9,285 nucleotides of DNA from Ruminococcus sp. UBA7477 (lineage in GTDB: Bacteria; Bacillota; Clostridia; Oscillospirales; Ruminococcaceae). The stretch covers positions 32,791 to 42,075 of the forward strand of contig DLOT01000015.1 in the NCBI GenBank assembly GCA_002479715.1, written 5' to 3'. The translations under genes were made by a program, and so were the position numbers. Below the pieces are notes generated by a model. The model did no database searches and had not been told where the DNA came from. It saw nothing but the letters and a program-made list of their open reading frames with translations. Below are positions 1 to 6,058 of this stretch, piece by piece. How positions within the stretch are numbered: position 1 is the stretch's first letter; the number at the start of each line of letters is the position of its first letter.

Positions 1-1072
1 TTTCGCAGTGGATTTTTGCCAGCATTGAAATGTGCTTGGTAAGATCCGTTTCCGGCAGCTTTTCATAGGGCGGACGAAGCGATGCGTCGCCATGACATTT
101 TTCGCCCTCAGCACCGAATTCGCTCATATAATAGACCGACGGGATCCCGGGCATTGTGAAGAGCAGTGTATAAACAAGCGGAAGATGCGATTTATTGGTC
201 AGGATCGACGCGATCCTGGTAACGTCGTGATTGTCAACAAAACAGTAAAGGTGCTTTCCGCGGTAAAGGCACCAGTTTTCCTTGCCGAACTGACGAGCGA
301 TCGAGTGTGCTATCTCAAACATATTCATAGAGTTAAATGCCGAATAAATACCCTTGTAGCACTCATAGTTTGTTACACTGTCAAGCATTTCGGGATTCAT
401 CCAGCGGTTGTAGTCGCCGTGCAGAGTTTCTCCCATCAGCCAGAAATCCTCGCGGAGCCATTTGCAGTGACCGCGCAGCTCCTTGAGAAACTGCAAGTCA
501 AGGCAGTAGGCAACGTCAAGACGCAGGCCGTCAATGCCGAATTCGTTTACCCAGCCGCTTATGCACTGCTTTATATGCTCTTTGACTTCCCCGTTTTGCA
601 GATTCAGCTTTACAAGCTCATAGTGACCTTCCCAGCCCTCATAGTAGAAGCCGTCGTTGTAGCAGGTGTTGCCGTCGCGTATATGGAACCAGTCCTTATA
701 GCGCGAGTCGAAGCGGTTCTCGCGAACGTCCTTAAAGGCCCAGAAGTTTCTGCCGACATGATTGAAAACGCCGTCGAGGATAACTTTTATCCCCGCATCG
801 TGAAGCGCATCGCATACGGCCTTGAAATCTTCGTTTGTGCCGAGTCGGCGGTCTATTTTTGTATAGTCTGCGGTGTCATAGCCGTGTGCGTCTGATTCAA
901 AAACAGGGCCGAAGTAGACGGCAGTGAAGCCCATTGCTTTTATGTCGGGGATCTGGCTTATGACCTTCCTGATCGCATGAGTCGGCTCACAGGCAAAATC
1001 ATTTGCTGCCTCGCAGCCGCAATAACCCAGAGGGTAGATGTGATAAACAGTTGCTTTTTCGTACCAGTACAT
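1..1072 (-). CDS. GH13 alpha-amylase-family glycoside hydrolase (3' end cut by window)
   Basis: The minus strand is open from an ATG at 1072 to the window edge (357 codons seen). The translation shows the GH13 TIM-barrel signatures in order: region I DGVFNH (residues 100-105), region II GLRLDVAY with nucleophile Asp186, region III LMGETLHGD with acid/base Glu215, and region IV FVDNHD with Asp283. All three catalytic carboxylates are present. The protein starts directly with MYWYEKATVYHIYPLG, so there is no signal peptide. It is probably a cytoplasmic enzyme acting on imported alpha-glucan oligosaccharides (maltodextrin or neopullulanase type), although substrate cannot be fixed from sequence. 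An AAAGGA site at 1084-1089 lies 11 nt before the ATG. An oddity is YYMSEFG at 314-320, where relatives usually have Gly in place of Met. The C-terminal beta domain lies outside the window. Family assignment is firm; specificity is inference. Confidence 0.93.
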   Translation of the reverse strand, partial: MYWYEKATVYHIYPLGYCGCEAANDFACEPTHAIRKVISQIPDIKAMGFTAVYFGPVFESDAHGYDTADYTKIDRRLGTNEDFKAVCDALHDAGIKVILDGVFNHVGRNFWAFKDVRENRFDSRYKDWFHIRDGNTCYNDGFYYEGWEGHYELVKLNLQNGEVKEHIKQCISGWVNEFGIDGLRLDVAYCLDLQFLKELRGHCKWLREDFWLMGETLHGDYNRWMNPEMLDSVTNYECYKGIYSAFNSMNMFEIAHSIARQFGKENWCLYRGKHLYCFVDNHDVTRIASILTNKSHLPLVYTLLFTMPGIPSVYYMSEFGAEGEKCHGDASLRPPYEKLPETDLTKHISMLAKIHCE

Positions 1073-1227
1073 TTTTATAACAGTCCTTTGATTGATTTTC
1101 TTTTCCATGGGGTATAAAGCGCGCAAAAAACGACCGCTTTGTCCGTATCAGCGAAAGAATGCAAATACGGGAGATCATTTTGCAGCCTGTAAAATAATGC
1201 GGAATAAATTCAGCAAATATGCAACGC

Positions 1228-2583
1228 TCAGTTTTTCAGCGACTGCATAGGAGCCGGGATCTGTCCTCCGCGCGAAATAAACTTATCCGGCTTAGGCGTT
1301 TTGAGGGGCATAACAGGGCCGCAGCCGAAAAGACCGCCCCAATCAAGCTCCTCGCCGACCGTTTTTCCTATAGCCGGAATGATCCTGACCGCCGTAGTTT
1401 TTGAGTTGACCATTCCGATAGCGGCCTCGTCGGCGATGATCGCGGCGATCGTTTCTGCCGTGGTGTCGCCCGGAACGCAGATCATATCAAGACCGACCGA
1501 GCAAACCGCCGTCATAGCCTCGAGCTTTTCGATGCACAATGTGCCGCTTTTTGCGGCGTCTATCATACCCGCGTCCTCGGAAACGGGGATAAACGCGCCC
1601 GAAAGTCCGCCGATCTTAGAGCAGGCCATAACGCCGCCCTTCTTAACAGCATCATTTAAAAGCGCCAGAGCGGCAGTCGTGCCGTGAGTTCCGCATTGCT
1701 CAAGACCGATCTCCTCAAGAATATGAGCAACACTGTCGCCAACCGCAGGTGTGGGGGCAAGCGAGAGATCGACAATACCGAACGGAACGTTCAGACGCTT
1801 TGAGGCGAGCTGTCCGACCAGCTGTCCGACACGCGTTATTTTGTATGCGGTTTTTTTGATTATGTCCGCGATCTCGGTTATGTTCGCATCGGGATATTTC
1901 GACAGAGCCGCTCTGACAACGCCGGGGCCTGAAACGCCGACATTTATCATGCAGTCCGGTTCACCGACACCGTGGAAGGCGCCTGCCATGAAGGGGTTGT
2001 CCTCGACCGCATTGCAGAATACAACAAGCTTTGCTGCGCCGAAGCAGGCTTTATCGACCGTTGCCTCAGCGGCTTCGCGGACTATCCTGCCCATGACCGC
2101 GCAGGCGTCGAGATTGATGCCTGTTTTTGTTGAACCGACATTGACCGATGAGCAGACCCTTTCGGTGCAGGCCAGCGCTTCGGGTATTGAATTTATCAGA
2201 TCAAGGTCGCCTGCCGAAAAGCCTTTTTGCACTAGTGCCGAGTATCCGCCGATAAGATTGACGCCGACAGCCTTTGCCGCTTCGTCCATTGCCTTTGCAA
2301 ACGGAACAGGCGAGCATTTGCAGGCGGCAGAAACTATAGCTATGGGTGTTACCGAGATACGCTTGTTTATTATGGGAATGCCAAGCTCCTTCTCGATGCC
2401 TTCGCCGACCGCAACAAGGTTCTTTGCCTTTTCGGTTATTTTGTCGTAGACCTTTCTGCAGGCAACGTTTATATCGCTGTCTATGCAGTCAAGCAGGGAT
2501 ATGCCCATGGTTATCGTGCGGATGTCAAGGCATTCGTCATCTATCATACGGATGGTTTCAAGAACGTCGTAAGTATTTATCAA
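1228..2583 (-). CDS. UPF0210 / DUF711 (PFL-like) family protein, TTG start
   Basis: This 451-aa protein, beginning MINTYDVLETIRMIDDE, matches the UPF0210/DUF711 family, which has a pyruvate-formate-lyase-like fold and no established reaction. Recognisable stretches include RISVTPIAIVSAACKCSPVP near residue 75, the Gly-rich VGVSGPGVVRAAL near 215, and GTHGTTAALALLNDAVKKGG near 298. The length agrees with family members of about 445-455 aa. The start is TTG at 2583-2581. It is the only start codon after an in-frame stop, and an AAGGAG site sits 8 nt upstream. The gene begins 15 nt after the ACT-domain gene ends, and that site lies immediately after the upstream stop codon, so translational coupling is likely. 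The pair UPF0237 (ACT) plus UPF0210 recurs as neighbours in many Firmicutes, which suggests the ACT protein senses a ligand for, or partners with, this protein. Any function beyond that is unknown. Confidence 0.93.
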   Translation of the reverse strand: MINTYDVLETIRMIDDECLDIRTITMGISLLDCIDSDINVACRKVYDKITEKAKNLVAVGEGIEKELGIPIINKRISVTPIAIVSAACKCSPVPFAKAMDEAAKAVGVNLIGGYSALVQKGFSAGDLDLINSIPEALACTERVCSSVNVGSTKTGINLDACAVMGRIVREAAEATVDKACFGAAKLVVFCNAVEDNPFMAGAFHGVGEPDCMINVGVSGPGVVRAALSKYPDANITEIADIIKKTAYKITRVGQLVGQLASKRLNVPFGIVDLSLAPTPAVGDSVAHILEEIGLEQCGTHGTTAALALLNDAVKKGGVMACSKIGGLSGAFIPVSEDAGMIDAAKSGTLCIEKLEAMTAVCSVGLDMICVPGDTTAETIAAIIADEAAIGMVNSKTTAVRIIPAIGKTVGEELDWGGLFGCGPVMPLKTPKPDKFISRGGQIPAPMQSLKN

Positions 2584-2598
2584 TGCTATCGCTCCTTA

Positions 2599-2868
2599 TT
2601 ATATATGATGCATACAGTTGAAGATGTCCTCATGCATTGTATGGATCTTCAAGCCCTGAGAATCGCCGAGAGCTGCCATATCGTCGCTCAGCTGTGCGAA
2701 GGTCGTGTTGATCTTGGATATATCGACAAGCATTATCATACAGAACAGATCCTGCAAGATCGACTGAGTTACCTCGATCACATTAACGTTGTAGTCGGCG
2801 CATTTTGTCGATACCTTGGCAAGTATTCCGACCGTATCCTTTCCTACTACCGTAATAATTGCGCGCAT
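2599..2868 (-). CDS. ACT domain-containing regulatory protein (UPF0237 family)
   Basis: This 89-aa protein is essentially one ACT domain. The first beta strand MRAIITVVGKD is followed by the ligand-loop region TVGILAKVSTKC, then NVNVIEVTQSIL and the strand FCMIMLVDIS. This is the GcvR-like UPF0237 type. Such domains usually bind small ligands, often amino acids, as dimers; the ligand is not known here. The ATG at 2868 has an AAAGGAA ribosome site 7 nt upstream, and an extended -10 promoter lies 40-65 nt upstream. It is the first gene of a two-gene operon with the UPF0210 gene, 15 nt apart, and probably acts with that product. Family assignment is secure; the regulatory role is inferred. Confidence 0.92.
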   Translation of the reverse strand: MRAIITVVGKDTVGILAKVSTKCADYNVNVIEVTQSILQDLFCMIMLVDISKINTTFAQLSDDMAALGDSQGLKIHTMHEDIFNCMHHI

Positions 2869-2906
2869 AAAAATCTTCCTTTCGGTTTATTGAATAATAC
2901 TTATAT

Positions 2907-2935
2907 ATTATAACACACAACAGCGGTTTTGGCTA
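2907..2935 (-). promoter_or_regulatory. Promoter of the ACT-UPF0210 operon
   Basis: Reading the minus strand, TAGCCA (2935-2930, 4 of 6 to TTGACA) is 17 nt before a perfect TATAAT (2912-2907). The -10 is extended by TG at 2915-2914. Predicted transcription starts near 2900, giving a leader of about 32 nt with the AAAGGAA ribosome site. This is a typical sigma-A arrangement. Confidence 0.7.
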
Positions 2936-2940
2936 GTACT

Positions 2941-3079
2941 TTTTGCAATGATTTTTGCCGCAGTGAAACGACATGCGATTTTTTTGATATTGGAATGTTT
3001 TTTCTTTAGGGGGCGGTTTTTTGTAAAGAATGCTGAAAACACCCCCGTGAATGGTTTAATTTATTATCTATTTATAGTC
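2941..3079. other. Spacer between divergent promoters, with an inverted repeat
   Basis: No gene with a plausible ribosome site is visible between the leftward ACT promoter and the rightward lipoprotein promoter. The region is T-rich. It holds one clear inverted repeat, GGGGG (3009-3013) against CCCCC (3042-3046), with an inner arm GTTTT (3016-3020) against AAAAC (3036-3040). Neither strand has a T-run after the stem, so it does not look like an intrinsic terminator. It could be an operator or a chance repeat. Confidence 0.45.
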
Positions 3080-3109
3080 TTGAAATGGATTTGAAAGATA
3101 TGATATAAT
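3080..3109 (+). promoter_or_regulatory. Promoter of lipoprotein 1
   Basis: TTGAAA (3080-3085) and a perfect TATAAT (3104-3109) are separated by 18 nt, and the -10 is extended by TG at 3101-3102. Transcription should start close to 3116, leaving a leader of about 67 nt that ends in AGGAGG at 3169-3174. Confidence 0.78.
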
Positions 3110-3115
3110 AATGTA

Positions 3116-3161
3116 AACCGAGTTTAACAAGAAGGCCGGAGATTTCGGCGAAGCATCGGTT
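3116..3161 (+). promoter_or_regulatory. Nested hairpin in the 5' leader of lipoprotein 1
   Basis: AACCGA (3116-3121) is fully complementary to TCGGTT (3156-3161). Inside this lies GCCGGA (3135-3140) pairing with TTCGGC (3144-3149) with one G-U pair and a 3-nt loop. The outer stem begins at the predicted first transcribed base and ends 7 nt before the ribosome site. It may stabilise the mRNA 5' end; a regulatory role is not shown. Confidence 0.4.
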
Positions 3162-3182
3162 ATATTTTAGGAGGAAAGAAAT

Positions 3183-4028
3183 ATGAAAAAGTTGATTGCA
3201 ATTCTGGCTGCCCTCACTATCGGCTGCACAATGCTTGCGGCTTGCGGCGAAGAAGACAGCAGCTCCAAGGCAGACAGCAGTTCAAATGTATCTGCGGCAG
3301 ACAGCTCTGACGTAGACAGCAGTAAGAAAGACGATTCCAAGGCTGACAGCAGTGAGGCAGACAGCAGCAGCGAAGCAGACAGCAGCTCTGAGGCTGACAG
3401 CAGCGATGTAGACAGCTCTGAAGTTGACAGCTCTGACGTAGACAGCAGCGAGCCTGACCAGCCTTCCGGTGAAGGTCGTCTTAATGCTTTGATGGACGAG
3501 ATCGAGGCGAGCGGAAGCTTCACGATCGATATGTCTGTTGAGCAGGAAGGTATGACTATGTCCGTTTATGTAACTACCGACGGTAAGTCTACATATATGG
3601 ATATGGACATGATGGGCATGAAGATAAGCGCTCTCGAGAAGGATGGCGTAAGCTACATTCTCGATAACGCAGGAAAGAGATACTACAAGGACGCAACAGG
3701 CGAAACAACCGCAAGCACAGAAGGCATGGTTGACGAGCTTGTAGGTGCTGAGTTCACTCTTACAGGAACAAGCAAGGTTACGATCGAAGGCGTTGAGTAT
3801 GACTGCGAAAGCTACAAGAGCGTAAACGTTGACGGCGAAGAGAACACTGTAGACTATGTTTTCGATGCTGACGGAAAGGTTGCTTTCATCGGTCAGCAGG
3901 AGGAATATATGCCTGTTACTCTGCTTGCCGGCGCTGATACATCCAAGCTTTCTATCGATGGTTACACAGAGATGACCGATGAGGAATACATGGCTTGGTA
4001 CTCTGAGCTTCTCGGTGTCCAGGGCTAA
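3183..4028 (+). CDS. Secreted lipoprotein with Asp-Ser-Ser linker (lipoprotein 1, paralogue of the one at 5149-6045)
   Basis: The 281-aa product starts with a type II signal peptide (MKK, hydrophobic core, lipobox LAAC at 18-21), so Cys21 should be lipidated and the protein anchored outside the membrane. Residues 23-92 are an acidic low-complexity linker of DSS, EADSS and DVDSS units, probably a flexible spacer across the cell wall. A globular domain follows (about 97-281) with STYMDMDMMG, SYILDNAGKRYY (157-168), VTIEGVEYDCESY and a final YTEMTDEEY. This beta-rich pattern resembles LolA/LppX-type lipoprotein domains, but that is only an impression. The ATG at 3183 has AGGAGG 8 nt upstream. 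The gene is monocistronic, with its own promoter and a strong terminator. Its globular domain is clearly related to that of lipoprotein 2 on the other side of noc. Function is not recognised. Confidence 0.9.
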   Translation: MKKLIAILAALTIGCTMLAACGEEDSSSKADSSSNVSAADSSDVDSSKKDDSKADSSEADSSSEADSSSEADSSDVDSSEVDSSDVDSSEPDQPSGEGRLNALMDEIEASGSFTIDMSVEQEGMTMSVYVTTDGKSTYMDMDMMGMKISALEKDGVSYILDNAGKRYYKDATGETTASTEGMVDELVGAEFTLTGTSKVTIEGVEYDCESYKSVNVDGEENTVDYVFDADGKVAFIGQQEEYMPVTLLAGADTSKLSIDGYTEMTDEEYMAWYSELLGVQG

Positions 4029-4056
4029 TCAGACCCGTTAATACAAGACTATAATG

Positions 4057-4095
4057 AAATCCGTGTTTGCAGATGATGCAGGCACGGATTTTTTT
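4057..4095 (+). terminator. Intrinsic terminator after lipoprotein 1
   Basis: AAATCCGTG (4057-4065) pairs perfectly with CACGGATTT (4083-4091). Within the loop, TGCA/TGCA can add a small inner stem. A run of seven T's (4089-4095) ends the element. It starts 28 nt after the lipoprotein 1 stop codon. Confidence 0.9.
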
Positions 4096-4179
4096 GTCTA
4101 TAATCAGTAAAAGACACGGAAAATCGACCCTTATGCGAAAGGCTGAATGAATTTGTCGAAAAGTTCTTTCGGAATAATA

Positions 4180-4208
4180 TGGAAATTTCTAACATAATAT
4201 GCTACAAT
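4180..4208 (+). promoter_or_regulatory. Probable promoter of noc
   Basis: TGGAAA (4180-4185, 4 of 6 to TTGACA) and TACAAT (4203-4208, 5 of 6 to TATAAT) are 17 nt apart. The predicted start near 4215 leaves a leader of roughly 50 nt before the ATG at 4268. An alternative -10, CATAAT at 4193-4198, has no convincing -35. Confidence 0.5.
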
Positions 4209-4267
4209 ATATGCAGACAGAAAAGAATTATCAAGAACAAAGAAAAAATAAACGGAGGAACATCAAA

Positions 4268-5092
4268 ATGAACACAGCTTTTGCAAACAAAAAAGAAAAA
4301 CAGATCGGCGCGGTGGTAGAGCTTGAAATAACCCGCATCATGCCGAACAAAAACCAGCCCCGGCGGGAATTTAACCGTGATGAGCTTTGCTCTTTGGCAA
4401 AAAGCATTGCGCAGGACGGGATCTTGCAGCCGCTCACCGTTCGCAGGCGAGGACTTGACTATGAGCTTATATCCGGTGAGCGCAGACTGCGGGCTGCCAA
4501 GCTGGCTGGATTTTCAGCCGTTCCCTGCATTGTGATGGAGGTTGGCGGAGAGGCTTCGGCGTTTTTGGCGATCGTGGAAAATCTTCAGCGGCAGGATCTG
4601 AGTTATTTTGAAGAAGCGTCTGCTATTGCATCTCTGATAAAGGAATACGGCTGCACGCAGGACAAGATAGCACTCAGGCTGGGAATATCACAGTCTACGG
4701 TCGCAAACAAGCTGAGGCTGCTTAAACTGTCTGACCGCTGCCGCGATGAGATCATGCGGCAGGGACTGACCGAGCGGCACGCCCGCGCGCTTTTGAAGCT
4801 GGATAACGATGAGCAGCGTTTGTTTATGCTGCAAAAGATCGAGGCAGGCGGGCTGAATGTCGAAAAGACCGAGCAGGTCATCGCCGGATATAACGAAAAG
4901 AAAAAGCGCGAGGAGAGCGTTCGGCGGCGTTCGGCTGTTCTGAAGGACGTCAAGCTTTTTATGAACACGGTCAATCGCGCGCTTGAGGTCATGAAGCTTG
5001 CCGGAGTCGAGTGCGCGGCACGGGAGACCCGTGGCGACGGATTTATCGAATACACCGTCCGCATTTCACAGCCTCACAGCGCGAATGTGTAA
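4268..5092 (+). CDS. noc: Nucleoid occlusion protein Noc (ParB-family CTPase)
   Basis: This 274-aa ParB-family protein contains the CTP-binding boxes GERRLRAAKLAG (70-81) and ENLQRQDLS (104-112), a helix-turn-helix around 129-153, and a C-terminal dimerisation segment (about 225-267). Four positions known to switch ParB to Noc DNA specificity all carry the Noc residue: Gln142, Lys148, Lys153 and Arg170 in TERHARAL. The C-terminal half also resembles Bacillus Noc. Noc binds dispersed sites, spreads with CTP and blocks septum assembly over the nucleoid. The start at 4268 is chosen for GGAGG at 4254-4258, 9 nt upstream; an in-frame ATG at 4199 lacks such a site. The N terminus (MNTAFANKKEKQIG) is not obviously the amphipathic membrane-binding helix of B. 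subtilis Noc. The gene lies near mnmG-rsmG as usual, but on the opposite strand and flanked by two paralogous lipoprotein genes. Confidence 0.9.
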   Translation: MNTAFANKKEKQIGAVVELEITRIMPNKNQPRREFNRDELCSLAKSIAQDGILQPLTVRRRGLDYELISGERRLRAAKLAGFSAVPCIVMEVGGEASAFLAIVENLQRQDLSYFEEASAIASLIKEYGCTQDKIALRLGISQSTVANKLRLLKLSDRCRDEIMRQGLTERHARALLKLDNDEQRLFMLQKIEAGGLNVEKTEQVIAGYNEKKKREESVRRRSAVLKDVKLFMNTVNRALEVMKLAGVECAARETRGDGFIEYTVRISQPHSANV

Positions 5093-5133
5093 AAATACCG
5101 CCCGCAGACATTATTCTGACGGGCGGCAGTATT
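5091..5133. terminator. Shared terminator between convergent noc and lipoprotein 2
   Basis: CCGCCCG (5098-5104) pairs with CGGGCGG (5120-5126). The inner arm CAGA/TCTG (5105-5108/5115-5118) leaves a 6-nt loop, and an outer arm AATAC/GTATT is possible. On the minus strand it is followed by five U's (5095-5091) at the noc stop codon, making a good terminator for lipoprotein 2. On the plus strand the trailing T's are weaker and interrupted. Confidence 0.85.
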
Positions 5134-5148
5134 GTTTATAAACTTTTA

Positions 5149-6045
5149 TCAGTCATCATCATCGAGGTCGTCATCTTCGTGTTCAAAATCCATATCGTCA
5201 TCGTAGCCAAACAAGGCTCCAAGCTCGGCTTCGGTCATCTCGGTATAGTCGGAGGGCAGGCTGAAGTCATAATTTGCCTTATTGCTCAGCAGCATCGGTA
5301 TGGTTTCTCCGTCCGAGATGATATAGCAAACGCTTCCGTTTTCGTCAAACAGAACCTCGTTGAAGTCGTCGGGGTCATCTGCGTCGGCATACTTTTCGGA
5401 TTCGTATGTTACACCGTCAATGGTTTTTGTTCCCGAGGAAACATACTTGAAGTCGTTAACATCTTCGGTGATATCGTCTATCAGCTCTGAAATCTCTTCA
5501 CTGCTGGGGGCGAAGGAGGAGGTGCTGTCGGCATAGTATTTTTTATTAGCCGAATCCAGTATGTAGGAGCCCTCATTGTTTTTGAGCATCTCTAATGCCT
5601 GACCGGCTGCGTCGATCTGCATATAGATAGAGTTGCCGTCGGTAACTATATAATAGGAAGAGTTTGCCGACTCGCTGACTCTTATTGTCATGCAGCGGCT
5701 GCTTTTTATATTTTGCAGCATTTTGACAAACTTTCCGCCTTCGGCGTCGGGCTTGGATGAGTCCGGTACAGAGGAATCAGGAGCCGACGTTTCCGGAGCT
5801 GGCGGAACAGGTTTGGGGTCGTCTGTTACAACAACATCCGGTGTGCTGCTGTCTGCTTCAGAACTGCTGTCTGTGTTGCTGCTGCTGTTTGCTTCAGAGT
5901 TGCTGTCGCTTTGAGAACTGCTGTCAACAACAGACGAGCTTTCTTCTTTTGAGCTGCTTCCCGATGAGGAGCTTTCTTCTTCACATCCCACAAGCATACC
6001 GCATGCGAGAACAGCTGCCGCTATAATAGCAAGGATTTTTTTCAT
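5149..6045 (-). CDS. Secreted lipoprotein with Ser-rich linker and acidic tail (lipoprotein 2)
   Basis: The 298-aa product has a type II signal peptide with lipobox LVGC (18-21), so Cys21 is the predicted lipidation site. Residues 24-68 are a Ser-rich linker, and 70-100 form a Pro/Asp/Ser stretch. The globular part (about 105-280) parallels lipoprotein 1: YYIVTDGNSIYMQID, SYILDSANKKYYADST (160-175), KTIDGVTYESEKY and YTEMTEAEL. It ends in an unusual run of acidic residues (DDDMDFEHEDDDLDDDD, 282-298) absent from the paralogue, which could bind cations or cell-wall polymers. The start at 6045 is set by GGAGG at 6058-6054, 8 nt upstream; an ATG two codons earlier is only 2 nt from that site. 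It has its own promoter and a long structured leader, and there is no terminator after rsmG, so readthrough from that operon is possible. Function is not recognised. Confidence 0.9.
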   Translation of the reverse strand: MKKILAIIAAAVLACGMLVGCEEESSSSGSSSKEESSSVVDSSSQSDSNSEANSSSNTDSSSEADSSTPDVVVTDDPKPVPPAPETSAPDSSVPDSSKPDAEGGKFVKMLQNIKSSRCMTIRVSESANSSYYIVTDGNSIYMQIDAAGQALEMLKNNEGSYILDSANKKYYADSTSSFAPSSEEISELIDDITEDVNDFKYVSSGTKTIDGVTYESEKYADADDPDDFNEVLFDENGSVCYIISDGETIPMLLSNKANYDFSLPSDYTEMTEAELGALFGYDDDMDFEHEDDDLDDDD

Positions 6046-6058
6046 TTTCATTACCTCC

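Noticed and set aside
141..150. GATCCCGGGC as a Noc binding site
   Set aside because: It shares only the CCCGGG core and lacks the flanking ATTT/AAAT arms of the known NBS.
32..895. Long open frame on the plus strand (287 codons)
   Set aside because: It is antisense to the GH13 gene, lacks a ribosome site and any recognisable domain; the minus strand carries all GH13 motifs.
1073..1227. Terminator for the UPF0210 gene or promoter for the GH13 gene
   Set aside because: Inverted repeats exist (for example AAAGCG/CGCTTT and CCGTAT/ATACGG) but none has a well-placed T-run, and no -35/-10 pair with good spacing was found.
1301..2449. Plus-strand open frames opposite the UPF0210 gene
   Set aside because: Composition shadows of a conserved minus-strand gene; Ser/Pro/Ala-rich translations with no motifs.
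3249..3456. CRISPR-like repeat array
   Set aside because: The repeats are in-frame Asp-Ser-Ser codons in a lipoprotein linker, with no constant repeat length or unique spacers.
4098..4103. TATAAT directly after the lipoprotein 1 terminator as noc promoter
   Set aside because: The upstream -35 position falls in the terminator stem and does not match; it would also give a leader of about 160 nt with no other support.
4199..4267. noc starting at 4199
   Set aside because: That ATG overlaps the predicted promoter -10 region and has no ribosome site; GGAGG is placed for 4268.
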